Source: Saprolegnia diclina VS20 (taxonomy: Eukaryota > Oomycota > Saprolegniomycetes > Saprolegniales > Saprolegniaceae). From it: DNA of 28,942 bases. This document shows positions 1-9,000 of this stretch, one piece after another (within the stretch, counting starts at the first letter, position 1; each line of letters begins with the position of its first letter). The translations under genes and the position numbers were made by a program. The notes below the pieces were generated by a model. It worked only from the letters and a program-made list of their open reading frames with translations, was not told where the DNA came from and did no database searches. The stretch is from the NCBI RefSeq assembly GCF_000281045.1, contig NW_008246079.1, positions 137,334 through 166,275 of the forward strand. The letters are read 5' to 3'.

Positions 1-1151
1 GGCATGACAAACTTGGGCGGAATCGTTGTTGCGTTCGCACAGATGCACTTGTACGCGGTCAGGAAGGCGTCCCAGTAGGCGTGCGCCGTCGTCGACTCGG
101 TCAAGAGCTCCTGCGGCAAGAGTCGGTGGCCACCCCGGAGACCCACAAGCGCATCTTGCGTCACATACGGCAAGAGCAAGCTCGTCTCGGCACGACACAT
201 GACCTCGTACCACCGACCCAGCGGATAGCCACGCAGCGCTTCCGGCCACAGCGCGGTCGTCGGTGTCACGTACGAGCGGCCAAGGACGAACGACTTGGTC
301 GCACTCACGCTCTCGTACGTCGCGAGTGCTTCGATCACCGTGGCCCACGTGTGCACCGTGTTGAAGACATACTTGTGCGTCTTGAGATCGCGCTTCCGAC
401 TCTCAGCCAGCGTCGTGCATGTGAGACCGACCGACCAAAAGAGCAGTCCGAGCTCGAGACCGTGCCATTGGCGTGGCCATGCAGCAGCGTCACCTGGGAC
501 GACAAAGTCGATGGCGACGCCACTGCCCGGCGGCACAACGTGCGTGTAGTACCGCTGCAACAAGTCCATGAGGTCGTCCCAGAGCGGAAGTCGCTGGCAG
601 TAACCGAGGTCGCCAAGGCGAGCCATCTGCGCGTCCGAGAGCTGGTAAAAATGAGCTTCCAGCTCCGGCACGACGTCCGCAAGAACGTACGTCCACGACC
701 GATGCCACGCACTTGTGTGCACAAACGTCGCCTGCGCCGGGATCGCCGTCGTCTGGTGCGTCGCGACATGCTCTTCGAGGGCGGCGATCATGGCAGCGAA
801 CGGCACCGCGTCGATCTCGTCAAAGAGCGATGCGCCCGTTGGGATCAGCCGACCGTCCTGACGCCACACAAACCCGATCGCATCCAATGCTAAGACGTAG
901 CGCACGGGAAGGTAGCACGTGCGCAGCGTCTTGACAGAGGCGCCGAGGCGCATGCCCGTCAAATGCAGCGGCCACGCTGTCGGCGTGTGGTCGAGGCGCG
1001 GGATGAAGAACGACAGTGGCACCTTGCAGTGGCCGTACAGCAGTCGGTAGACCTTGAGCGCCAAGAGCACGTCGAGCCAAGCGTCGTCGTCGATGGCGGT
1101 GCCGGCGCGGCGCGGCTTGGCTGGCGGCGACAGGGGTCGCTTGAGGTTCAT
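1..1151 (-). CDS. Helicase-associated (HA) repeat protein, C-terminus outside the window
   Basis: The frame stays open for 383 codons from the ATG at 1149-1151 to the window edge, so the 3' end is missing. The protein starts MNLKRPLSPPAKPRR, a basic Pro-rich head, then carries about four and a half HA-like units of roughly 75 residues. Each has the pattern hydrophobic-helix, Tyr/Phe, (V/I)P..F.(V/I)P, WP, LG, then a Leu-rich helix ending near GF.W or an equivalent. The units follow the same order as in the gene starting at 2086: the second has HFYQLSDAQ, the third WPRQWHGLELG and the fourth opens with HTWATVIEAL. HA domains (Pfam helicase-associated family) are known beside helicases in bacteria and algae and are thought to bind nucleic acid; no helicase motif is visible here. 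A nuclear role is inferred. Codon use is strongly GC-ending. The start is the only ATG near the beginning of homology. It is divergent from the HA gene to its right. Confidence 0.85.
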   Translation of the reverse strand, partial: MNLKRPLSPPAKPRRAGTAIDDDAWLDVLLALKVYRLLYGHCKVPLSFFIPRLDHTPTAWPLHLTGMRLGASVKTLRTCYLPVRYVLALDAIGFVWRQDGRLIPTGASLFDEIDAVPFAAMIAALEEHVATHQTTAIPAQATFVHTSAWHRSWTYVLADVVPELEAHFYQLSDAQMARLGDLGYCQRLPLWDDLMDLLQRYYTHVVPPGSGVAIDFVVPGDAAAWPRQWHGLELGLLFWSVGLTCTTLAESRKRDLKTHKYVFNTVHTWATVIEALATYESVSATKSFVLGRSYVTPTTALWPEALRGYPLGRWYEVMCRAETSLLLPYVTQDALVGLRGGHRLLPQELLTESTTAHAYWDAFLTAYKCICANATTIPPKFVM

Positions 1152-1193
1152 GGCCGGTCTGTCTGGTGGTGGTCGATGGCGTCCTTCGCTGTG

Positions 1194-1203
1194 ATTGGCC
1201 AAT
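1194..1203. promoter_or_regulatory. Palindromic double CCAAT box
   Basis: The sequence ATTGGCCAAT is its own reverse complement and presents a CCAAT pentamer on both strands. It lies 43 bases upstream of the ATG at 1151 of the left HA gene. CCAAT boxes are bound by NF-Y type factors in eukaryotes; use here is inferred from position only. Confidence 0.35.
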
Positions 1204-1570
1204 TCAGGCGGAGGCGCTTTTTCCCCGCCCTTTTTGACCAAACAAAAACTGACTTACTGCAGGACAACCTGTACATCATTAGGGTCATGATTTCGGCGAT
1301 ATCTCAATTAGTCGCTAAGTCTCTAGTCGCTTTCGAACGCGCTAGTCGAAGCTCTTTAGTCGACGCAAAGAAGTGGCGGGACACGGGATTTACGAATGGA
1401 CAGAGCTGGACTGTGACGGGGTGGACTATGGACGCTATGTCGCATTGCCACACTAGACGCAAGAAGACTTCGGGTGTTGATACTGTGTCTTCGGAAGCGC
1501 AATAATAACCACCCGCGTCGCAGTGGTTGGTGCTCATCACCGCAACTGTACTCGTACGTCAAGAGGTTGC

Positions 1571-2035
1571 CTACAGTCCAAGATAGCACCGAGCTGCACA
1601 GTGCACCCACCGAGCTGCCTCATGGTCGCCGAGCTCTTGCTTATCGAGGGCCTTCAGTCTCCGCTGCGCCAAGGTATCAGTTGACCCTCGGCTGCGAATG
1701 AAGTTTGGCGTGTTTGGCGGGAACAGCATCGAAGTTGATCGACTCTTCGAAATTCGGTTGCAGGTCAACGGGCACGAGCGCTCAAGCAGCTTGAGAGCGA
1801 GGTAGACAGTCGCCAGCACAGCGTATGGCATACGCGGCGCCCAGCAACAGCATCGACTTCTGTCGCCAGCAGCAGCGTCGTCCGCGCCTTGTTTAATGTC
1901 TGTAGCTAAGTAAAAAACATACTGGTTGGGCCGCATGTGGCTCTGCGCGGGCGTTCTGCCGACGCTCACGCCCACGCTACGCAGCAACCGTGCTAGGACA
2001 GAGCACGCACGGAGGGCGCTAGTATCGCCTGGCAC
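1571..2035 (-). CDS. Weak candidate ORF in the intergenic region, product unknown
   Basis: A 154-codon open frame lies antisense to nothing else that looks coding. Its right end is Cys/Arg-rich and does not read like a conserved family. The left part (NTPNFIRSRG...LAQRRLKALDKQ) has a more natural composition. A pyrimidine-rich TTTTTTACTTAG near 1910-1921 (minus sense) would make a good 3' splice site, so an exon may begin about there, with a GTGAGC donor some 60 bases earlier. I recognise no domain. GC3 is lower than in the confident genes. It could be a fast-evolving small gene, a remnant or chance. Confidence 0.15.
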   Translation of the reverse strand: MPGDTSALRACSVLARLLRSVGVSVGRTPAQSHMRPNQYVFYLATDIKQGADDAAAGDRSRCCCWAPRMPYAVLATVYLALKLLERSCPLTCNRISKSRSTSMLFPPNTPNFIRSRGSTDTLAQRRLKALDKQELGDHEAARWVHCAARCYLGL

Positions 2036-2085
2036 TTCTCGCTGCAGCGGGTGGATGGCCGAGTCGAAATGGGTTTAAAACAATT

Positions 2086-5000
2086 ATGCGTAAGTTTAAA
2101 ACATGTTTAAAACACTGGCACGGTGTTGGATTGAAGAGGATGACGCTGGTGTGGGCGACCCAGCTCCAGGCATGGATCATCTACCGCTACCTCCACGGCC
2201 ATTGCCGCATCCCGTACTACTATGTGGTCCCAGCCACTGATCTGTGGCCGACATCGCTGCGTGGTGTCGCGCTTGGCAAGTCCTCGTCAGCTACCCGCTA
2301 CGATGCGGCCATGTACGCGCCCGACCGCTTTGCGCAGCTGGACGCGATGGGCTTTGAATGGTCGCCGCCGCCAAGGAACATGCACCGCAGCGTCGTCTAC
2401 GTCAACGGCGCCGTCAGCGTCCGCCACGTTCCGCTGCCCGCGCTCGTCCGTGCCCTTGAAGTCTTCCGTGAGCGCCACGGCCATCTCGTCGTGCCCGACG
2501 ACTTTCTCGTGCCAGAGAACGACGCTGCGTGGCCGCACGAAGCGTCGAATGTGCTGCTCGCGCGCGCTCCTCAGACGCTCTGCGCTCACTTTTTTGAGCT
2601 CTCGGACGCCGATGTGGCGACGGTGCATGGCCTCTCGCTCTGCAACGGGCTGCCGCGTTGGGGCGACGCCAAGCAGCTCCTCGCGCTCTACGTCAAGAGC
2701 ACCGGTGAACACACTGTGCCCATCGAGTTTGTCGTCCCGGCGGCGGCGCCGTGGCCGCAACGTTTCCATCACGCGTTGCTTGGCGAGCTCGCCTGGTACC
2801 TTGGCCGCAAGCGCCACGTGCTGCCACACGCCATGCTGCCCGAGCTCGACGCGCTCGGCATCGTCTTTGAAACCCCGGCGACATGGGCGGGCATCGTGCG
2901 CGGCCTTCGCATGCATGTTGCCAAGGTCGGTGATGCCGATGTCCCGAGCGACTTTGTCGTGCCCGACGACTGGGATCGACCGCTGGTTGGCCTACGCCTC
3001 GGCCGCTATGTGGTCGAGCTTCGAAAGGCTGTGGCGCTACTACTAGTTCCGAAAGAGACGCTATTGGCGCTCAGCACGCTTGTCGAGCTGCCGCCCGAAG
3101 TGACGCCGGCGCTACTGCGCTACGCTCCCCGCCCCGTGTCGCCGTCGCGCAAGCGCCGCCGGGTCGATCTCCGCGGCATCGACGACGAGAAGGTCGACGC
3201 GCTCGCTCTGTACCGCCACCTCTTTGGCGACCTCGCGGTCCCGCGGGACTTTGTCGTCGACTACTTCGACGATCGGTGGCCCGCGCCCTTGGGCGGATGG
3301 GCGCTTGGGGCCTACGCCGTGTCGCTAAGGCACCGACGGCACTTGTTGCCGCCGGAGAAGCTTGCGTCGCTCGACGCCCTCGGCTTTCTCTGGCAGCTCA
3401 AACCCGGTGCGATCTCGGTCACAACGTCGCTCTCACGCAAAGTAGCCACGTTCTCCGTGCTCCTGGCCGCGCTACGCGCTTACAAGGCAAAGACGGGCCA
3501 CGTCATCGTCCCGCCCGGCTTCAGTGTGCCGTTGCGCGCTCCATGGCCGTCGGACGCAGCCGGCATCAACTTGAGGCCTGTCCTGACGCTGCTGCGACAC
3601 CACTTTTACGACCTGAGCGCCAATGAAGCGGAGGATCTCCATGCACTCGGCATTTGCTCCGACCTGCCGTCGTGGGCGTCGTTGCTGGAGCTCCTACGAT
3701 GCTACACGGCGCAGTTTGGCCACGGCGGCATCGGCCTCGACTTTATCGTGCCGTCGACAAGTGCGTGGCCGACGCAGTGGCACAAGGCGCCGCTCGGTGA
3801 GATCGCGTACAGCGTCGGCCTCCTCGTGGCGGGGTTTGCTGCCGACAAGGTGCAGCAGTTGAGCGACACGGGGTTCCTCTTCAACACGCCAGCGACATGG
3901 GCGCGCATCGTCGACGGGCTGCGGCTGTACCACCGCTTCAACGGCTGCATCGACGTCCCTCCAGCATTCGTCGTGCCGTACTATCCTGCGTGGCCGATCA
4001 ACCTTCACGGACTGCCCCTCGGCCGCTTGTATCACTTCTTTAACGCAGCACAGGCGGTGCAGATGCTGCCGTCGGCAACGCAGCTGGACGTCGCGGGCTT
4101 TGCAAATGTGGCACCGACACCCGACACGGCGGCGCTGTGGGCAGTCGTTCTCGACGCTCTCTCGACGTTCCGCTCGGTGTTTGGCCACACGGAGGTGCCA
4201 AGTGACTTTGCCGTGCCAGCAACCGCGCCATGGCGACCCGACAGCCACGGGCTGCAGCTCGGTGCCGTCGTTACCTTTCTGAAGACGCGTCGGTCGATGC
4301 ATGCGCAGTACAAGGCGCCGCTGGCCGCGCTCGGTGTCATGTCGCCCACAACGACGATCGCAACTGCTTCCGAAACCACAGACGACGTGCCGACTCGCCC
4401 ACCGTCGTCGTCGCCAGCGGTTGGCGACGATCGTCCGGTTGGCATTGCCCCAAGGCAGCCCGATCCTCCGATCGCTGCTACCAAACCGGCGCGCTGTCTC
4501 TGGAGTCATACGCTTGCCGACAAGCTGGAAGCGCTCGCTTGGTTTCGCGCCGAGCACGGGCACCTCGTCGCCCCGAAACGGTACGTCGTGCCGATGTACT
4601 ACCCGACGCATCTGCACGGCATAAGGCTCCACGACGTGGTCGCGTCGTTGCGCGCGGCCACCGAGGGGCTCCCGTCCGAGCTGGAGGCTGCGCTCGACGC
4701 GATCGGCTTTCCCTGGCACCCGACGCCGTCGACGCTGCGCTGTATAACGCGCCTTCCTGGCGTAACAACCGTCGGAACCCGCTTCGTGCCACTGCACACC
4801 GTGTTCCAAGCGCTCTTCGTGTTCCGCCGTCTCTTTGGCCCCGTCGAGATTCTGCCGGGCTTTCTTGTCCCGGCCAACGACAGCATTTGGCCGGCGCCGA
4901 CGCATCACATAGACCTCTCGTGCGCCGTCGATGCCATTCGAACTCACTTGTACGAACTCCCCGACGCCGACTTTCAGTGGACGCAAACACTCGAGTTGGC

Positions 5001-5895
5001 GCCCGATTTGCCAGACTTTGACGGCGTCCTCGGGCTCCTGCGCGTGTACCGCGCCACGTTTGGCACGGGGGCCGTGGCCCGCGACTTTGCCGTGCCATTG
5101 AGTGGTGGCGATTGGCCGTCGGCGTGGCGCGGCTTGGCGCTCGGTGACCTTGCGTGGCGCATCGGCTTGAAGACATGGGCGCTCGAGCCGCGCAAGGTGA
5201 AGCTGCTCGACGACACGGGGTTTGTCTTCAACGATACGGAAACGTGGGCGCGGATCGTTGCGGGACTGCGACGATACTGCACCCTCTTTCATACGACGTC
5301 GGTGCCGCCGACGTATCGTGTGCCGCCGACGGAGGACTGGCCGCCGCATCTGCACAACATGGATCTCGGGCGCTGGGTCGCGACGCTCCTGTCGGCGCGA
5401 GAACTGCGGCTGCTGCCGCCGGCGACGCGGTCGACGGTTGATGCGCTGCTAGAAGCCGCTGCGAAAGATGAAGTGTCGCCACCACCAGCGTCGTCCGCCA
5501 CCATTGCCGAGTGCGGTGCGTCGTTGCCTCGGCCGATCGTGCTGCCAGAGTCGACGCCGGTTGCTGCAGCTTCGTCCGAAGCTTTTGAACTCGACGACAG
5601 CGGTAGCGACAATGAAGGAGAATCACGCACTGCTCAAGACGACCAGTGCGAGTGTCTCGTTGCCGCCCCAGTGGTGGATTGCTTGACCGATCGTGCCGAC
5701 TGGGTCATCTTCACCGGGGCGTTGCAGTCCTTCTTCCGTGACTTCGGACATGCGGACGTGCCATTTGACTTTGGCACAGTGGACGGTGTGCCGCTCGGGC
5801 ACTTGGTGCAGCAGCTGCGCAACGGCGACATCGTGCTCTCGAGTCCACGCAAGGCCGACCTCCGCCAGCTTCATTTGCCGTCGTTTAGGTTCTAA
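2086..5895 (+). CDS. Large HA-repeat protein with 14 units in three blocks
   Basis: A single open frame of 1269 codons. I count 14 HA-like units of about 70 residues with the shared pattern (V/I)P..F.VP....WP....G..LG...LR......L..LGF.W. They form three blocks: units at about 23-93, 116-185, 192-262, 265-336; then 368-437, 455-523, 529-600, 603-672, 684-752; then 810-879, 902-968, 977-1050, 1053-1123, with a last one at 1204-1262. Units recur in the same order in each block: the second carries H(F/L)(F/Y)(E/D)L and the third ends near GF(L/V)FN. A basic cluster SRKRRRVDL at 354-362 between blocks 1 and 2 resembles a monopartite nuclear signal. The linkers at 753-805 and 1124-1200 are Pro/Ser-rich or acidic (DDSGSDNEGES). 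Role unknown; nucleic-acid binding is inferred from the HA family. The ATG at 2140 (residue 19) is an equally good start, since homology begins just after it. Confidence 0.9.
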   Translation: MRKFKTCLKHWHGVGLKRMTLVWATQLQAWIIYRYLHGHCRIPYYYVVPATDLWPTSLRGVALGKSSSATRYDAAMYAPDRFAQLDAMGFEWSPPPRNMHRSVVYVNGAVSVRHVPLPALVRALEVFRERHGHLVVPDDFLVPENDAAWPHEASNVLLARAPQTLCAHFFELSDADVATVHGLSLCNGLPRWGDAKQLLALYVKSTGEHTVPIEFVVPAAAPWPQRFHHALLGELAWYLGRKRHVLPHAMLPELDALGIVFETPATWAGIVRGLRMHVAKVGDADVPSDFVVPDDWDRPLVGLRLGRYVVELRKAVALLLVPKETLLALSTLVELPPEVTPALLRYAPRPVSPSRKRRRVDLRGIDDEKVDALALYRHLFGDLAVPRDFVVDYFDDRWPAPLGGWALGAYAVSLRHRRHLLPPEKLASLDALGFLWQLKPGAISVTTSLSRKVATFSVLLAALRAYKAKTGHVIVPPGFSVPLRAPWPSDAAGINLRPVLTLLRHHFYDLSANEAEDLHALGICSDLPSWASLLELLRCYTAQFGHGGIGLDFIVPSTSAWPTQWHKAPLGEIAYSVGLLVAGFAADKVQQLSDTGFLFNTPATWARIVDGLRLYHRFNGCIDVPPAFVVPYYPAWPINLHGLPLGRLYHFFNAAQAVQMLPSATQLDVAGFANVAPTPDTAALWAVVLDALSTFRSVFGHTEVPSDFAVPATAPWRPDSHGLQLGAVVTFLKTRRSMHAQYKAPLAALGVMSPTTTIATASETTDDVPTRPPSSSPAVGDDRPVGIAPRQPDPPIAATKPARCLWSHTLADKLEALAWFRAEHGHLVAPKRYVVPMYYPTHLHGIRLHDVVASLRAATEGLPSELEAALDAIGFPWHPTPSTLRCITRLPGVTTVGTRFVPLHTVFQALFVFRRLFGPVEILPGFLVPANDSIWPAPTHHIDLSCAVDAIRTHLYELPDADFQWTQTLELAPDLPDFDGVLGLLRVYRATFGTGAVARDFAVPLSGGDWPSAWRGLALGDLAWRIGLKTWALEPRKVKLLDDTGFVFNDTETWARIVAGLRRYCTLFHTTSVPPTYRVPPTEDWPPHLHNMDLGRWVATLLSARELRLLPPATRSTVDALLEAAAKDEVSPPPASSATIAECGASLPRPIVLPESTPVAAASSEAFELDDSGSDNEGESRTAQDDQCECLVAAPVVDCLTDRADWVIFTGALQSFFRDFGHADVPFDFGTVDGVPLGHLVQQLRNGDIVLSSPRKADLRQLHLPSFRF

Positions 5896-6068
5896 CACTG
5901 TACGATGACGGTTGTTGTTGAAACTTGATTTGGTACTAGTCCATTGTCACTGCAACACTATTCGAATAGTCACAGCCCCTGAATCCGCATTTCTGGGTGT
6001 GATAATATCAACTTGATACAAATAACGCAACAGAATTCAAAAGGACTCGATTCAACATGACAGTGAGC
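5896..6068. other. Short convergent 3' spacer
   Basis: This 173-bp AT-richer spacer lies between the stops of the HA gene (+) and the giant membrane protein gene (-). It must hold both polyadenylation regions. No stem-loop terminator or ORF is evident. Confidence 0.5.
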
Positions 6069-9000
6069 TTATGGCGCGTCATGCGCGGAGACGCCTTGAA
6101 CGTGGATGAGTTTGCTGCTGCTGGTACCTGCCCGCCTCGCCACCGAAGCCTGCAGCACGTCGCGGATCACATCGTCGTGGCAGGGCACGCTGCGCCAACT
6201 CTTGATATCAAAAGCATAGAGCTTGCCGCGCCAGCGAAGCGAGACGAGGCCTGCCATCAACGCAAACACTGGATCGATGTCGGTACCAACCGTCCCTGCG
6301 TCTGGCGACAGGGCAAAGTAGCTGGCCGAGCTCAAATAGAGCGTTTGTAGTGTCATGGGCGATAGCGCTGGGAGGCGCCAACGCTCCAAGATGGCCGCCG
6401 TACCGACAATCGCGCATAGTGCAATCACGACGCCGGTTCCCACACCGCTGAGATGGCCAATCGTTATGCTTCCGGTGGTGCACACAAGCCCGGCGTCCAT
6501 GTTGTCGTAGACGCATCGCCGGTGGAGCGACGCCGAGTAGCGCCGTGGCGCTTGGCAGCCGACGGCCACGGCCCACGTCAAGAGCGAGCTCTTCCACGCG
6601 TACGACGGCGTGTACTGCTGCGTGACGCCGCTCAGTAGATCGTTGAGCACGTAGACAAGCCACGTGAGTTCGGACTCGACGAGCACGACCTTGTACGACG
6701 GCGTCGACGGCACTTGCAGCATTGCGCTGGTTCCCATCTTTTGGAGCGTCAAGCCGCTCGTGTTGAGAAGCCAGAGAGCGGTGGCGCTACGGACGACGAG
6801 GAGGAGGCGGCCGACCCAGACATGCCCGACTATGCGGTTGAGGTCGAAGAGGCTGAAGGCGTCAATGGCGCCGAGCGATGTCATCGTGTAGCACACGATG
6901 AGCCCTGTGACGCCAATGAGCACGACAGTGACGTACTGGGCGCTCGTCCGAAACACGAAGCTCAGCGCCGTCGGGATCTCGGTCGGGTCGAGGACGATGA
7001 CGACGGGACTCGTCGCGGCGGTGATGGGCCGCACGACCCCGAGATCACCTTGAAACGAAACAACCTCGCGCATGCCGACGACCCAATCGAAGAGAAAGCA
7101 CCAGCCAAAGAACGGCCACGCGCGGTCGTCCGAGCTGTTGAAGAGGCGGCGTTGGTAGAGCTCCACGTGCGACGAAGCGTTGCGGAGGTACTGCGCCACA
7201 ACGATGCCGAGGTCGTCGACGGTCGAATGGACAGCGGTGGCGAGTGGTGCGAGGGGCAACGCCGAGGTATAGGCAACTGCAAAGTCGTAGACATCGGCGT
7301 GAATGGTGGCGCACGTCGGTTCTGGAAACGCATCCGCCGCACAAAACTGGTCAAAATCCAACGTCGGATCGAGGACACTGGTCGCGTTCATGGCGACCAG
7401 CGCAAAGAGGAGCTGCAGTGACGACGGCGCGACTACCTCGGACCGCCACCAGCTGCACTGCGTCTCAAACCCGACAAAGGCCGTCAAGCCGATCGAAGTA
7501 TCGACTGGCTCCAGGTCGCTGCCGCACACGAGGTTACCGCCGACGTTGCCGGGCGGGTTCGTCGCATGCAGCAGTTCCCACGGCGTCACGCCAACGTACG
7601 CTTTCTCTGGCAGCGCGGCAAAGCGCGACTGGGCGAGGCTGTCGGTGGTCGTCACGTTGGCGACCGCTGAGTTTAGCAGGACGTAGAGCTGTTGCAGCGG
7701 CGGCGGCACCGAGATATAGACCATGTCAACGACGCCAAATGGACCCAAGGTGTCTCGCAGCACACAGAGCCCGGCCTGCAACGGCGTCACTAGAGTCGTA
7801 TTGACAAAAAGAAGTTGCTCGGGTGTCGTATTGGTAAATGCATACGTGGCACTCGCACGAAGCAGTGACGCACCCCCAATGCCACTGTCGTTGGTGGCGA
7901 CGGCCCATAGATCGCTGGCCAACGACCAGTACATCCGCATCGACGTCTGTCGGTCCGTGTGCATCTCGGGGGGGAACGTCGCGATCGTTAGCGGATACGA
8001 CAGCCCCCACGCCGTCGTCACCTCGATCGCGTCGTCGAATCCCGTGGTTTTGTAGTTTTGCCACTGGAGCCGGAAGGTCGAGAGACCCGAAGCTCGCCAG
8101 GATGAAACTTCGTCGTCCACCGAGTTGACAAAGCCTGCGGTCAATGCAGAGAGCCATTGCCGTCCGGTCGCTGACGTCTGCAGCGCAGAGCCAACACCGA
8201 TTTCAAACGAACGGCCCCAACAGCGCTGCCAGGCAGACCAATCGTTGAGGTTGCGCAGCGGTGCCTCCAAGTAAACGGCGCCGCTCAATGACATGGAGGA
8301 GACGCACCGTGCTTGCCGTGCTGCCGACGAAGCCATGGCCCATTTCCGACCAAAGTCGAGCCAGCAGTACTGGGTGAACATCCACGGCAGCTGGCACGGG
8401 TCCATGGACCGGAGGCCGTCGACGACGGTCGTAAGTGTAATGGAGGCGTCGTCAAAGAGCTGACGCCGGGCGAGGTTGGGCTGCCACTGGGTAGCGTCGT
8501 GCGCGTCCGAGTACGCTGGTACCCCCAGCGTTGGCGTATCCAGTATGAGGTCGGGAATGTCGATCGAGGACATGGCGAGCGAAGTGAACGTCGAGGCGAG
8601 GAAAGCGTGGGTCCCCGACGTATTGAAGCCGGACCAGCCAAAGTCGTTGGCGAGCGATTCCGACATGACCGAGAGGTACGCTACATTACTCGACAGCGTC
8701 GCGACGAGGTACCCGAGACCCGTGACAAGCAACGGAACATGGTGCATTAGCTTGCGTTGCCGAGTCGCGGGGGTAGCTCGAATGCGAACCGAGTGCTGGA
8801 ACCTGTTGGCAAAGGCAATAGAGCGTCGTCGCAGCGCCACGTCGTACGCATCACACACTAGAACCCTCCAGAGCTTCACGTCCGCAACGTACGCGACACC
8901 GCAAATTGAAAACGGTATGACGCCGCACAGAAACGCACTGGCGCCATCGAGCTCGACCGTCCCCGCCTTGACGCACGACCGTAGAGACAAGGGCAAGAGC

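Larger units (their letters stand above)
1152..2085. other. Divergent intergenic region between two HA-repeat genes
   Basis: This 934-bp stretch separates two genes of one family read in opposite directions, so it probably holds both promoters. It is less GC-rich than the flanking genes. Visible elements are a perfect palindrome ATTGGCCAAT at 1194-1203, four copies of TAGTCG between 1309 and 1362, and three copies of CCGAGCT at 1589-1595, 1610-1616 and 1629-1635. A minus-strand open frame at 1571-2035 is listed separately as a weak candidate. No RNA gene or transposon was recognised. Confidence 0.6.

Noticed and set aside
81-893. Plus-strand open frame of 270 codons at the left end
   Set aside because: The minus strand at the same place reads HA repeats without a stop; the plus product is charged and patternless.
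2090-2136. Possible 47-nt intron (GTAAGT...GAAG) with an upstream start at 2069
   Set aside because: It would end in AAG, while all ten supported introns end in TAG, and it has no pyrimidine run; an unspliced start at 2086 or 2140 is simpler.
3694-5355. Long antisense open frame (553 codons) opposite the large HA gene
   Set aside because: It mirrors the strongly GC-ending codons of the sense gene; its product is Arg/His-rich without any repeat or domain, while the sense strand has clear HA units.
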